A DNA stretch of 64,000 nt, taken from Xylona heveae TC161. Its lineage: Eukaryota > Ascomycota > Xylonomycetes > Xylonales > Xylonaceae. How positions within the stretch are numbered: position 1 is the first letter of the stretch; every line of letters begins with the position of its first letter. Location of the stretch: the NCBI RefSeq assembly GCF_001619985.1, contig NW_017264193.1, forward strand, positions 1,121,726 through 1,185,725, in the 5' to 3' direction. The position numbers were made by a program, and so were the translations under genes. Below are positions 20,443-32,467 of this stretch, piece by piece. The notes beneath the pieces are model-generated. The model was given only the letters and a program-made list of their open reading frames with translations, was not told the DNA's origin and ran no database searches.

Positions 20443-22690
20443 TTACTCAATCCTCTTCTTACCCTCCTCCAAATAGCTCAGCCGGCTGGTGCTTGCGCCG
20501 CGCTCATGTTTGCCAACCCACTGCCCAATAATCTTATCTTTGCTGGCACTAGCGATGGCTTCTTGGTAACCTTCCATGGCATAAGTGGGTGTGTTGAGCT
20601 TGGGCCAATTGACCTGTCGATGAATGTCAGCCCCTTGAACTTTCACCAATGCACACATGTTGGGTCCAACTTACGTAGAGCATTCCATTGTTGACAATAA
20701 ACCGAAAGCACCAAGCACTCAAAGCCATGAATGAGCACATCATGATCCGTAATGGCCAGATGGTTGACTCAGGAAGTCGTCTGGTGAAAACTGCAACAAA
20801 GATGAAGAATACGCTCGCCCCTAAAACGTAGGGGACAGCTTGTATCATAATCGGCCTCCGGTCCACGAAGAGGTACGAGCTACCAACTGAGGTCGCTGAA
20901 GGCAGATAGGCACCCAGAAACAAGTCAAATCCATCTTGCCTCGGCCCGTCCGCAAAGTTGTTGCGAAAGTAACGAGTAATGGAATTACTCAGATCCTGCA
21001 CCATTCCTGCTCTTGTACGCTTTCCAGTACGCGTAAAATCTGTCTTGAGGGCTCCGGTCCCGGAATAAGAGCGCGAGACAACGTCGGCATTGTCGGCCCA
21101 GACATTTCGGAAGAGAAGAGCGAAAGCCGGATCATCACTAGCTGCTTCACCATGCTCCAGTATACCAAGGTCCGCCAGCATCCGATTTAGCGTCCAGAGC
21201 GCAAGCATGCTCTGAACTACGTTTGTCCGATCCAAACAATCCATGCAATTCGTCCGCACCACACTCCTCTGCAGGTTACGAACTTCAAGGGTACCATTCG
21301 GGTCACCAGGCATGTCGACCCCTCGGAAGTACTGTTGCGCTTGTAGAGCATCCGACATCTCATCGAGAAGAAGTTGGGCTCGATGCCATCTTAGCCCCTT
21401 GGTTTCGCTATGAAAATCAAAATACACATAATGCAAACGGTCAATTTCCTTAGACTTCTTCTTTGCATCCAAGGTGTGAAACTTCTCTTCTGTGAGAGGG
21501 TCACGCTTCGTCTCTTCATTTGAAGACGAAACGAGCACACGTATCATTTGTTCGTAAGCCTCCTTCACTTGTTGCTCTCGCCCTTTCTGGTTAACCAAGT
21601 TGACCAGATAGTTGTCGCCGTAAATTTGAATTTGCTCGTCGAAGTGCCGACGTGCCGCGGCGATGGCGGTTTCGACACCGCGGATCTGAAGTTTCGGTGT
21701 GTATCGAAGAGTGTTAACCTCAGCCCAGTATACGGGAACACTTCCTCTTGTCTGCACATATGAGAGCACTTGCGCTTCTCGGCCGGCGCTTGAGCCCAAG
21801 TCTCCGTTTGCCATTCCTTGGCCTGCCGAAAAGCCCCCAAAATCGGAGGAGCGATCATTCAAAATGACAATCTGCTCAGTCTCGTTATAGTTGGATACAT
21901 GACCTAGCTCATCCATTCCGCGAGAAAAATATCTAGTTCCAGCCCTATGTCTTGAACGGCGGGTGATGAGTGCAAAGGTGAAGGGAGTGGACTTTAGTTT
22001 CGTGGCTGTGATTCTTAGCATTCCGAACATGACAGGAAGGATATAAGAATCCACGCCCGGTTGCTCTCGGCCCTGCAATCGCCCTCCTCCGGTGTGGCTG
22101 CCTCCATTTCGAAGGTCAATTAGGTCACTCTGGATGAATTTGTTCCAGAAGAATCGATCATCTGCCCGCTTCCATAAAGGAACGGCAGCGTCTGATTGCG
22201 CCTGACGCTGGAAGCTGTTGGTAATATCATACGAGTAGGAAAAGTACATTGGGCCGTTTCGTAGTAGAGACTTGAGGAGATCAAGGTAGGTATCCTCATC
22301 AGGATCGTGCAAAGGCCGTTCACGGAGAGGGAGAAATTCGGTCGCCACGACCCTATAGACCATGTGGCCTTTGAGGCGTCCCATAGGCTGGGCTTTGGTA
22401 ATGACGATAATGTATTTATCTAAAGAAAAAAAATGTTAATTGCTGGGCCAGGACATGAGAGTCAACTTTATGATTAGATGCGCACCCAAGCGTAGTCGGA
22501 TGATACCCAGAATCCCCGCGATGCTAGAGACCCGCTTGGCACCTAATAGTGAGCCATCATTCAATCTCAGGTCGCCAGAAGGCCGCTCCACTACAAGAGT
22601 TGGAGCCGTAGGCGAAGAAGGGGAGGTAAAAGCATAATGAGAGGCTGAGGCATGGACGTTGATGTCACGGTAGGGAAGGGTGGTTGCCAT
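20443..22690 (-). CDS. SAC1: Phosphoinositide phosphatase Sac1
   Basis: ER/Golgi lipid phosphatase that mainly hydrolyses PI4P. Exons 22690-22486, 22419-20675 and 20613-20443, total 706 residues. The Sac domain carries the catalytic P-loop NCMDCLDRTN (CX5R), followed by ALWTLNRML and FRNVWADNAD. Two hydrophobic segments near the C-terminus (YVLGASVFFIFVAVF and ICSFMALSAW-like) form the membrane hairpin. The last exon adds a conserved cytosolic tail (NWPKLNTPTY) ending KKRIE, which resembles a basic ER-retrieval signal. Introns are 66 and 61 nt. It is divergent from the Rab5 gene, about 950 bp away. Confidence 0.95.
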
Positions 22691-23638
22691 GACGGCAAAG
22701 CGATCAAGAGGAAACGAAATCTAGTGAATGAATCGCCAATGACCTGGACAACGGGTGGAAAGGAAATATATGAGTTGAATAAATATGCTATGGGGCAAGC
22801 GAACTCCGGAGAAGACTCCGTGTCTTTGAATATGAAGAGACTCTTAAGAGGTCGGCAGGAGAAATGAGGCTGGGACTGTAGTTGGATGACGATAGGACTG
22901 CTTTCCCTGGTGAGGCAGTGGGATGTTACTGCTGTGGCTGGTGCAGTAACACAACATCTGCCCACTAAGGTGTCTACTTAATTTCCGTTGTTCCGTACAG
23001 TGTTGATTGCGTACCCCCTGGATTACCCGGAGCTTCACATTATCTTTAGCTGTGTGGCTCTGTGGCTTTCGCGCTGATAAACCCGCAAATAATGGCTCTC
23101 CTACAGCCAGTACGTCGTCATCGCCTTTGCCGAACTATTCCATCCGAAAGGGGACTAAAAGGCGCCGATGGTCTTAATCGCTCTCCCTTACGAACCCGTC
23201 ATGCTACGGTGATCGATTCAGATAGGTGAAGTAGCTTTCTTACTCTTTACGGTAGAGCGCAGCTGTTACTGTTACCGCCACTACTCGTTAGTTGCTTGAA
23301 AGGCATTTGGATTTTCCTTGACGACGTACGCCCCATACACTCCGTACTGTGAAGATGTACTACGGGCAACGACTTGGCCGCTACTCAACCACCTAAACCC
23401 TGCCTACCTTACCTGGCTTGCACCCCCATCATCATCACCATCCTCACCATCGCCCTTCGCCTCCCTCTGAAGTCCACCGACAGCAATTTTGCATTTGAGC
23501 TTTAAGAAATCAGACGAACTGCTCGTTGGAAGTTGTCATCCACCGACACTCGAGGTCTAGATTCAGCCAGCTGGGGCTGAAATACTTTAGCTCTCACTCG
23601 CATACCGCCTATCAGCTCCCGAAACATTTCTCTTCATC
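22691..23638. other. Divergent upstream region SAC1 / Rab5
   Basis: About 950 bp with both promoters. It includes an ACTCCGTA octamer at 23339-23346 that recurs in other gaps of this window. No gene is evident. Confidence 0.55.
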
Positions 23639-24558
23639 ATGGCCGCCAGGGTTCCCGCGAGCGCCCGAGCTGGAGGGGCACGGTTTGCTCAGTTTAAACT
23701 CGTCTTGCTCGGTTAGTGGTGCATAATTTCAATCATTCCAGTTGTTTTAGGTAGCTAGAATCATATACTAACAAAGACATCTTTAGGAGAATCGGCTGTA
23801 GGAAAGGTCTGCGTTTGAGCCTACTATCGCATGTAAACCTTTACAAGAAGACTAATTTCTATGATGCAGAGTTCGCTCGTGCTTAGATTTGTCAAGGTAT
23901 GCGAACCTCAAATGTTTGTTTCGCATCGCTTCCTGACGGAGACGAACTTTTAGGACCAATTCGATGATTACAGAGAGTCGACGATTGGCGCCGCCTTTCT
24001 GACCCAGACAATCGCTTTGGACGAGAACACGACAGTGAAGTTTGAAATTTGGGATACTGCAGGCCAAGAGCGCTATAAGTCTCTGGCCCCAATGTATTAC
24101 CGCAATGCCAACTGCGCAGTTGTTGTCTATGACATCTCTCAGGCAGTACGTGCTGTACTCGATACTCCTCAACCTGCTAAAAATTGCTAATATTCGCTTT
24201 CACCTTGTAGCAATCCCTGGACAAGGCCAAGGCGTGGGTGAAGGAGCTGCAACGACAGGCCAATGAGAACATCGTCATTGCACTTGCCGGCAACAAGCTC
24301 GATCTTGTCACCGAGAACCCCAGCAAGCGTGCTATTCAGACAGAAGACGCAGAAACGTATGCTAAGGAAGCTGGACTCCTCTTCTTTGAGACATCGGCAA
24401 AGACATCAGAAAATGTCCGGGAGCTGTTCACTGAGATTGCAAAGAAGCTCCCTCTGGATCAGGCGGGACCGAGAAATATTCGGTCGGGTCCTCGCGCAGG
24501 CGTCGATTTGAGACCCGAGGCTTCGGGCACACAGGGTGCTGGAGCTTGTAGTTGCTAA
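23639..24558 (+). CDS. Rab5-family small GTPase (Ypt51/Vps21-like)
   Basis: Early-endosome GTPase. Five exons: 23639-23711, 23787-23806 (20 nt), 23870-23896 (27 nt), 23954-24145 and 24211-24558, total 219 residues. The P-loop GESAVGKSS is spread over three exons. Switch I has the Rab5 signature [11 protein letters not shown], switch II is [18 protein letters not shown], and the base-binding motifs are GNKLD and ETSAK. The end, GACSC, is a Rab double-prenylation site. Introns are 57-75 nt. Effector residues and the lack of insertions favour Rab5 over Rab22 or Rab7. Confidence 0.95.
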
Positions 24559-25551
24559 TTTGGTGCACTCCTTTACAGTTTGGCTGCAGCAGGTTACATC
24601 TTTCTTTGGTAGAGCGTTTGTTTCCTCACTTGATTGTGCTCTTCTAGAGTGGAGTCTGCTTAGGGTCTTTGACCCTCTGTTAAGGCGTGGACCAATGTGT
24701 CCCGTCGTATCTATTCTCAAAGGCGAGATGAGATTCTCTGGGTTGTTTGATATATTTGGTGCTTGATCATTGCTCGATTGTTTATTATTTCCTCCCACCC
24801 GGTACTTACACATCTAATACTCTGCTGCCCTGGATTGCCGCTCGACTTGGGAAGGAATCGTCACCGTCTACTCCTTTACGGCTTTGAACACTTCATTTCA
24901 TCAGTTTCATACATTTATTGTTTGATGCTTTTATTCCATCTGATTCTTTTCTTTCCTCCAATCTTTAATATTCTCAGGTAGAGAAAATTTATTCTCAGAC
25001 ATTATTCCTATATTTTGTGAGGCTGTATGTGTCCTTTGATTTGTACATCGCTGGGGTTGAAAGCATCCTACCTCATAGTTGGAGATTGCTTTGAATGATG
25101 CTCAAAGAGGGAGTACAATATCCGCTGGGAGACAAATGCTCTGCCGATATGGTCCTCGCAGAAATATTGCACGGCCTTCTACATGAATGTGTAACCCTCC
25201 TACACTTCCTCCTCAGAGTTTTTGAAGAAATTCAAGATGAACGAACAAATGAGCAATACTTCTCATCCCTTCAGATGAAAAGAACGCTGGTAAAGATCGA
25301 GGGATGTTTCTGTCTTATCGGCATGCTCGGCTCGGAGGTCGGAACGGGCTTGGCGCGCTGCCTTGAACTACCGCAACTTAAACGTGCGTTGTACCTTTGT
25401 ACCTGCTGGACAGTCCGGTCGTCAGGAACCGCCCAAGGGCACTTTTGGCACCTCGGGCAACCGACCTCAGCCTTTTCATCGCGAGCCTTCGTCATCAACT
25501 ACCCTTTTCCTCCTCAATCTCCACTCTTTCTTTCGCCTGGCCCAGCCCGTC
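24559..25551. other. Intergenic: Rab5 3' end and MIC60 upstream region
   Basis: About 990 bp. Several frames are open near 25095-25540 but show no family resemblance and run into the MIC60 start in another frame, so they are read as leader and promoter. Confidence 0.55.
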
Positions 25552-27604
25552 ATGCTGCGTGCCTCTCTTCTCTCCAGCAGAAGGCTTGTCGCCGGAGGCA
25601 ATGCGCTCCGGGGCCAGAGCCAATGGCTTGCCGTTCGCTCTGGGACTCACGCTCAAGTTCCCTTGGTATGATGAAATCCAACAGATTCTCTCGAAGGCTC
25701 TTTGTCCTGACTGGAGCAATTGAAATCTAGCGTACCTTTGCCGACACCAGAACACCAGAACATCGCGTCCCTTCTTCTCAAGCTGCGCCTCCTCCGGGTC
25801 GAGTAGTCCCTGAATCGCCGTCGCCTATCACCCCGAGCTCCGCTTCCGTTGTGCCCCCAGAGACCGTTCCGAGCGCGCCTCATGTGGCTCAGGTGCAGAC
25901 TGCTCCTCCTAGCTCTATTCCACCAACCGCTGGAATTGATGTTGGCTCGAATCCTCCTCGTGGACCTTCCGATGAGCAGGGTATCCCACCTCCACCACCT
26001 CCACGCAAGCGACACCCTTTCCGCAACTTCCTGATTGCTTTGGCGTTCTTGAGCGGTCTTGGCTACGCTGGGGGTGTGTACTACTCGCTTGTTTCAGATA
26101 ATTTCCACGACTTCTTCACAGAGTACGTTCCGTTTGGCGAAGATGCTGTCCTCTACATCCAAGAGCGGCAATTCCGTCTTCGCTTCCCTGGCCGGAATGC
26201 CTCTCAGAATCGTTTGGTCCATATGCCTAGAGAGGAATCGAACAAGGTCACCATTGCTGGCCGAAGCGGTGTCTCGTGGAAGGTAACGGACCATGATGAT
26301 AAGGATAGCAGCAGCGCGAAGACGAGTGCTGTCGCCTCATCTCCAGAGCCAGCTGCTTCGCCCAAGCCTGAGGAGAAGCGGGAGCCGGCTTTTAAACCCG
26401 CCTCTGTGGTGCCTCTGGATCCTCTCAACGTGAAGGATGCGGAGGAACCTGTGGTGCAGGATCTAGTCAAGGTCCTTAACAATATCATTACCGTAATTAA
26501 CGCTGACAATGCATCTGGCAAATACTCTTCTGCCATTGAGAATGCCAAGACCGAGCTATCAGCTGTCACCTCTAAGATCAACGCCATGAAGGAAGCCGAA
26601 CAAAAGGCCGCGGATGAGAAGATCCGGTCCAGCCACGAGGAGTTTGACCGCGGTGCCCGGGAATTGGTTCGCCGTCTCGAGGAGGAGATGCGAGATCAAG
26701 AGGCCCGATGGAGAGAGGAGTTTGAAGCGGAACGCGAGAAGATCTCTCAATCGTACCAGTCCAGACTCCAGAACGAATTGGAGCGTGCCAAGGATTTGTC
26801 AGATCAGCGTCTCCGCAACGAGCTTCTCGAGCAAGCCATTGATTTGAAGCGCAAGTTCATTGATGAAGTCCAAGAGCGTGTCGAGAACGAGCGCAGCGGT
26901 CGTCTCGGCAAGCTGACTGAGCTTTCTTCGAGCGTTTCGGAGCTCGAGAAGCTGACGACTGGCTGGAACTCTGTCCTTGACGCCAATCTCAAGACACAGC
27001 ACCTTCACGTGGCGGTCGAGGCAGTCCGAGCCAACCTTGAGACTGCAGAGCAGCCCCGTCCTTTTATCCGCGAGCTCGCTGCTCTCAAGGAGATTGCTGA
27101 TGATGACGCCGTTGTTAATGCCGCTATTGCATCCATCAACCCTACGGCTTATCAGCGGGGAATCCCCACCACGGCTCAGCTCATTGAGCGCTTCCGCCGC
27201 GTCGCGGCTGAGGTGCGCAAAGCCGCACTGCTTCCTGACGGCGCTGGTGTGGCCAGCCACGCTGCCAGCTACGTGCTGAGCAAGTTCTTGTTCAAGAAGA
27301 AGGGCTTGGCTGTTGGTGATGATGTCGAGAGCGTTCTAACCCGAGCGGAGACATTGCTCGAGGAGGGCCAACTCGACGATGCCGCGCGTGAGGTAAACAG
27401 TCTTCAGGGTTGGGCAAAGACCCTCAGCAAGGACTGGTTGGCTGAGGTGAGAAGCGTTTTGGAGGTCCAGCAGGCGCTTGAGGTAAGTCTTTGTATTCTT
27501 CAGCTCATTGCAAGCTTGAGTCTTTGTCTTTGAATCGTGGCTAACTGAAAGTTTTACAGGTCATTGCGACAGAGGCCAGACTGCAGAGTCTGCGTGTTGA
27601 TTAG
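25552..27604 (+). CDS. MIC60: MICOS subunit Mic60 (mitofilin)
   Basis: Inner-membrane protein of the MICOS complex, needed for crista junctions. Exons 25552-25665, 25731-27482 and 27560-27604, total 636 residues. A mitochondrial presequence (MLRASLLSSRRLVAGG) is followed by a Pro-rich linker, one membrane helix (FRNFLIALAFLSGLGYAGGVYY) and the conserved FTEYVPFGEDAVLYI motif. A long coiled coil spans about residues 280-450. The C-terminal mitofilin signature includes GVASHAASYVLSKFLFKKKG and ends with LQSLRVD on a 45-nt last exon. Introns are 65 and 77 nt. The first exon encodes mainly the presequence. Confidence 0.95.
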
Positions 27605-28591
27605 AGTTCTTAACGATGTTTGTTGACTACGCTCATATATTTAATTGCGACGCTTCCTTTCTTCGGCTGATCGCTCTCTTGTACCCAATGCGCGCTTTTG
27701 GCACTCGGAAAGCGAGGGCAGGAAGAGCGCGATGCACGTGTAGTCAAGAGGTTCCCAGTGGAACTGTGTAGATATCTGCATTGCGACGAGATAGAGATAT
27801 AACTTGTATTCTTAAAAAGCTGAATTTTCTGCGGCATTCCCTCTAATTTCTAAGCTCCATCGTTCTTTTAGAGAAGACTGATGTTTTTTTTCCATCTTCT
27901 TGTTGACGTTGATATTCTCCTAGCCACAATGGGTCAATCACATGCAAAAGGCAGATGATTGCAAATAAAAGGTGATGAGGGGCAAAATCAGATTGTGAAA
28001 CATGAAAGACCACAGCACTCCTTCAATATTGGACATGAATCAGATTCTTGAAGCAAAGGACACATTTTATCCAAACGCCTAAGCTTTGTCGTGTTGAGCA
28101 GAGTCTAGAAGGGTTGATGGCCCGAACTAACTTATTTTCCCCCCGCCGCGCGTTTACATAGTCTTCCCGCCGGATCCATGCACTTGACCTATACCGTCAT
28201 ACTCCCCCGGCTACTATTGAACCGACCACCTCGATACCTCATTATTACCCTCCTGTTTTCTTCCTCATCTGCCACTCTCAACAATCATATCTCGAACGCG
28301 TCATCCAGAACGAATCAAACAATCTTCCGACAGGCAAATACTCTGGCCAAGCCCCATTTAAAGAAAATAACACCAGCAATACAGTCTGTGGGGCCTCTAA
28401 ACTACGCAATCGCCGATTCTTGCGGTCCTCGCGATTCTTGGACTTCGTCCGGCTGCATTGACCACCATTCTACGCGCTATCGATATCGTTGGACTTTTTT
28501 CGCATGCGGCAGAACAATGTCAACCTTGCCTTCTATTGTCGACCCTTGTGGCCGTAGACGATAGCGCAACCCTCGATGAATTGAGCGCCCA
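27605..28591. other. Intergenic: MIC60 3' end and next upstream region
   Basis: About 985 bp. Open frames at 28178-28778 overlap the next start and look like leader. Nothing else is evident. Confidence 0.55.
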
Positions 28592-31500
28592 ATGTCAAAT
28601 CCCGCCGAAAGTCGCGCTTCGGCGCCCTCGGCGTCCTCGGCGTCACCACAGCCTTCTCCTGCTTCGTCTTCGACGCTCCATTCTCGACGGTCACGCTCTC
28701 CAGCATTATATCCGGACTCGCCAGGCTTGGAAAATGGATCTTTTGAAAGCCCCGGACCTGACAGTTCGCCGAGCATAGGTAATGATGGTGCAAGTACGAC
28801 ATGGGACAATTCACCGCAGAGCTCTCCCCTCGGTGGCAGCAGTCGAACCAACGTTGCAAGCTCGAGACCACATTCACATGGTGGCTTCTTGCTTGACACA
28901 GCATTGGCGCCTGGCAGACGGACGCGACCGTGGCCTCGAGAAGGGCGCTATGACTTGTTAGACACGAAGGGCAAACGTCGCCGTTTGGGGGCCGACGACG
29001 GGAGGGCCAAAATGCGCAATCAGCCTCCACGACATTTTCCAAGCTCGCCGTTAGCTACTCACAGTGCCAACGCTACGTCTGATTATGGGGGAACAGGAAA
29101 TGGGGGGGATGAGGCTAGCTCACCAATTGCCTCGCGGCACAATTCTCCTCGTCAAAGGCTAAACAACAATGGACCCAGTATTCGCTTTCAAGATGTGCGA
29201 CAAAGAGACGAAGGCACCCCGTCGATTGGCTTGAATACAGATCCGGCACAGATTGTGAGCCTGGCGCTTAACCTGAGCGAAGGTCGTCGCAGAACTGCCA
29301 GTGCTGGCAGGCAACCAAGTATAAGCAATCGTCGCATATCTTCTATCGGTCAGTCGCAACCACCTATGGACCTACCAGGTTTCTCTTATGCAGAGGGGCC
29401 CGGTGGAGCTCTGCGTGAACATTTACGGCAACAACGTCGAATATCATACAATGTGCCTTCCACAGCACGCAAAATCTCGACCGCGTTAGGTGTAGGAAGC
29501 CCTTTGGGTAGAGGTCCCACTGGTGACATTGGTGGATCAGGCGAGGTAGATACCTTCTTGCTAGATCCGAACTTTCGTTATCAATTTTCTGCGTCAACCC
29601 TGGCACGCGCCGAAAAGGCAAGAAATTTCTTTGAGCTTGCCCATGAATATCGCAGGCTGCTGCAGTGTCTCCCTCCTATCAAACCCCAGCTCCCTCGTGG
29701 CTCGAAGGGCACGGGTTCTCCTAATGCTCAAGAGTCACTGTCTCGGGCTACGACAAGATCAAATGACTGGCATGAGTTGGGCAGAGAATACAACCCTTTG
29801 CAATGCATCCGAAATCGCAAAGTTCGCGCTCGCGAACGCATGAGTGTCGACTTGGACGCGCAAGGATGGACGGACCCTGACAAAGTTGCGGATTGGGTCG
29901 ATGAGATCGAGGCCGAGTCAGGCAAGGGCGAACTGGCTTATGGCGATGGTGCTCTGTTTCCGCCTTACGGGCCCGGTGGACCAGTTCAAATTGGTCGAGA
30001 TGAGAATGCACCTAGCCAGTCTGGCGTTCATCGTCGTGGCGCCAGCACTCATGTCAAGCCTCGTCGGCCCAGAATGGATTGGTCGATCAATCCTGCCGAG
30101 AACCTCGCTGATGCGTTCTGGCTTGAGCAAGCTGGTCACCGCGCGCTGATTGAAGACAAGGACGGATTCAAGCTCTTCCCGGGTGCTTCAAGACCGAAAC
30201 CCATGTCCTCGCATGCTCCAGCCTATCCGCCATATAACCCAAGTCCTAACGAAGTAAACGCGTCGCCAGCCCACGAAAAGATTGCGATGCACCCCATGAA
30301 TACTCAATACGGAGAAGGCGGAATTGAATTCGTCCGTGAGCAGCTGCGTCTCGAGAAGCAGCTTCAGAACCAATCTCGCGGTCGAAGCGCCGAGAGTGGC
30401 TCCCGTAAGCATCGGTACCGGAGGCAAGCGCGCGAAATCACTCCCTCTGTAAGTCCCTCGTCTTCTGAGTCATCTGATGATGAAAAGGCTCGAGGGATTC
30501 GTGGTCGACTCGGACGAGCACGTCGAAGCCGGGATGAGATTGAAAGTGAGGCAATTGAAAAACGCATGCTTCAGATGTTGGAGAAGGACGCAAAGGAAAC
30601 AGGGATTGAGGATTTTCTGGCTTCCCCAAGGTCCGGCAAAGGTCAAGGCACCGCCCTTCACAATTCCAGTCAGCAGCACCTTCAACTCCCCAACAGTCAT
30701 CCAGACTCTGTAGTCGAACCGAACGGGTTGGAATCGCGCAGGCAATCTCATACGACGCTCTCTAGTCATGCCAGTACAAATCAGAATCAGAATGGCGGAT
30801 CTGTCCAGTCCTTGCACGATCCAGACGAAGTCGCCCCCCGGACATCCTTTGCTGAAGGATCCATCCCGGACATTGGTGTAAACGGCTCTGCGCCGGCTAG
30901 TCGCGCCGGGTCTCCGATACGCAAACTTTTTTCAGCTGCATCCAGCAAAGGCCGCAAAATGGAGGGTTACCCTATCAGCGAGAATGATTTTGCTATGGAG
31001 GAGGGAGACGATGATGTTGACTTTCAAGACCCGACGGCCGTTGGCCCAACGAGAACACTCTCCCACCGGGATAGTGCCGAACTTGGCCCACGTGAGAGCA
31101 TGGATAGTTTAAGGCGAGGAAAGCGCTTGAAGAAGGAGAAAGAGAACGATGCCAAGGGTCGTGGCTTCTTCAAAGGAGGTAAACTGGAGGCGCTGCTTAA
31201 ACGTGAGGCGGCAAGGGTGGGGGATATATTCTGGCGCAAAGATGAGCCCAGCAATGCGCCCATTGAATCATCTCGATCAAGCATCGAAGCCGATATGTCG
31301 AATACCGAGTCTGATGCTTCGTTTCCTGTGGCAAAGAAACCGAGAACTAGGGACGGAGATCAAAGGGGCAAGGATGATTCACCCTCGCTATCCCGAAAAA
31401 CTACGATTGAACCCCCGCCTAAATATCATATGGACAATCTTCCAACATTCACGTCTCGGCGAGCTCCTCAGTCTTCCATCCCAGAAATTCGTACCCCGGT

Positions 31501-32467
31501 CGAGGATCGACAGGCGGAGCGCAATCAACTTGACCCCCAGAAACGCGACGAACCTGCGCAGCGTTCTACCCAGGATATTTCTCGCCAATTGTCGCAGGAA
31601 CCAGTAGGTTCTAAAACAGATTTGGAGGATTCCTCCCGCTTTACAAGTCGAACGGACCTTGAAAGGATGGAAACTCCCCAGAACCTCACAGGCGGCGATA
31701 CTCTTATTAATGCCGCGCTGGGACTACCTGGCCGCGTTTTCCGGGCCTATGGCCCGCCTGTAACAGGGCTGGCCAGCTTGGGAGTAACTCAAGACAATAA
31801 GGCTTCACACCGTCCGAGACTGGAAGGAATGCGCCATTGGAGCATCGCTGATCGAGAATTGCCTCCGGTCCAGACTGCTGTCACTCGGCAAGAAATCGCG
31901 CGAGTGCGGGCACTTCTACTTTGTTCTGGAGTAAAAGCTAAGGAGATTAACCGACGAGCAAAGGAAGTTCGCAGTCCAGAAGATTCTCTTGTCAGTCTAG
32001 TAAAACAGCCAGTGCACGGTGTTCCCCGAGTGGACGAGCATATGGTAGCCGCACATTTCATCAGCAAGGAGTTTGATGCCGGCGTCCAAAGATTCCATGA
32101 AGATGTTAAGCGCCTTTCTGATAGCCGAATTGCAAATTTACACGAGCGTCTTGCAGTCTTGCAGGATCGTATCGAGGGGAAACTTACTCCCATTGTCCAA
32201 GGTCTGGCTGACGAGGCGGATTATCTCAACACCGAACTGACTACGACACGAACATTATCACTAAAGCAACTCAACGATAGCCTTGGGTTTGTGATTCGAA
32301 ACCGGCGAGGAACGCTGCGATGGGCTCGAAAGCTTGGCTTCTTAATTCTCGAATGGACATTGCTCACGCTCATGTGGTGCGTGTGGTTTATTGTTGTGGT
32401 CGTACGATGGGTACGAAAGATTCTTCACGCTATTATGGCCGTCATCCGCTGGTTGTTGTGGATGTAA
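28592..32467 (+). CDS. Large uncharacterised protein with C-terminal membrane anchor
   Basis: Single exon, 1291 residues; I do not recognise the family. The first 500 residues are Ser/Pro/Arg-rich and look disordered, with basic patches such as GKRRRLG. Ordered-looking segments include FFELAHEYRRLLQCLPPIKP, WSINPAENLADAFWLEQAGH, GGIEFVREQLRLEKQLQ, and a stretch around VGDIFWRKDEPS. A helical region (about 1110-1240, rich in Arg, Glu and Leu) leads to a very hydrophobic C-terminus (LILEWTLLTLMWCVWFIVVV and a second helix to the last Trp-Met), so a tail-anchored or hairpin protein is likely, probably at the ER. This is inference. There are no introns. The ATG has no in-frame upstream rival with conserved-looking sequence. 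Confidence 0.8.
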   Translation: MSNPAESRASAPSASSASPQPSPASSSTLHSRRSRSPALYPDSPGLENGSFESPGPDSSPSIGNDGASTTWDNSPQSSPLGGSSRTNVASSRPHSHGGFLLDTALAPGRRTRPWPREGRYDLLDTKGKRRRLGADDGRAKMRNQPPRHFPSSPLATHSANATSDYGGTGNGGDEASSPIASRHNSPRQRLNNNGPSIRFQDVRQRDEGTPSIGLNTDPAQIVSLALNLSEGRRRTASAGRQPSISNRRISSIGQSQPPMDLPGFSYAEGPGGALREHLRQQRRISYNVPSTARKISTALGVGSPLGRGPTGDIGGSGEVDTFLLDPNFRYQFSASTLARAEKARNFFELAHEYRRLLQCLPPIKPQLPRGSKGTGSPNAQESLSRATTRSNDWHELGREYNPLQCIRNRKVRARERMSVDLDAQGWTDPDKVADWVDEIEAESGKGELAYGDGALFPPYGPGGPVQIGRDENAPSQSGVHRRGASTHVKPRRPRMDWSINPAENLADAFWLEQAGHRALIEDKDGFKLFPGASRPKPMSSHAPAYPPYNPSPNEVNASPAHEKIAMHPMNTQYGEGGIEFVREQLRLEKQLQNQSRGRSAESGSRKHRYRRQAREITPSVSPSSSESSDDEKARGIRGRLGRARRSRDEIESEAIEKRMLQMLEKDAKETGIEDFLASPRSGKGQGTALHNSSQQHLQLPNSHPDSVVEPNGLESRRQSHTTLSSHASTNQNQNGGSVQSLHDPDEVAPRTSFAEGSIPDIGVNGSAPASRAGSPIRKLFSAASSKGRKMEGYPISENDFAMEEGDDDVDFQDPTAVGPTRTLSHRDSAELGPRESMDSLRRGKRLKKEKENDAKGRGFFKGGKLEALLKREAARVGDIFWRKDEPSNAPIESSRSSIEADMSNTESDASFPVAKKPRTRDGDQRGKDDSPSLSRKTTIEPPPKYHMDNLPTFTSRRAPQSSIPEIRTPVEDRQAERNQLDPQKRDEPAQRSTQDISRQLSQEPVGSKTDLEDSSRFTSRTDLERMETPQNLTGGDTLINAALGLPGRVFRAYGPPVTGLASLGVTQDNKASHRPRLEGMRHWSIADRELPPVQTAVTRQEIARVRALLLCSGVKAKEINRRAKEVRSPEDSLVSLVKQPVHGVPRVDEHMVAAHFISKEFDAGVQRFHEDVKRLSDSRIANLHERLAVLQDRIEGKLTPIVQGLADEADYLNTELTTTRTLSLKQLNDSLGFVIRNRRGTLRWARKLGFLILEWTLLTLMWCVWFIVVVVRWVRKILHAIMAVIRWLLWM

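Noticed and set aside
25095-25730. A 211-codon plus-strand frame before MIC60
   Set aside because: It overlaps the MIC60 presequence in another frame and lacks protein-like features; it is probably leader and promoter.
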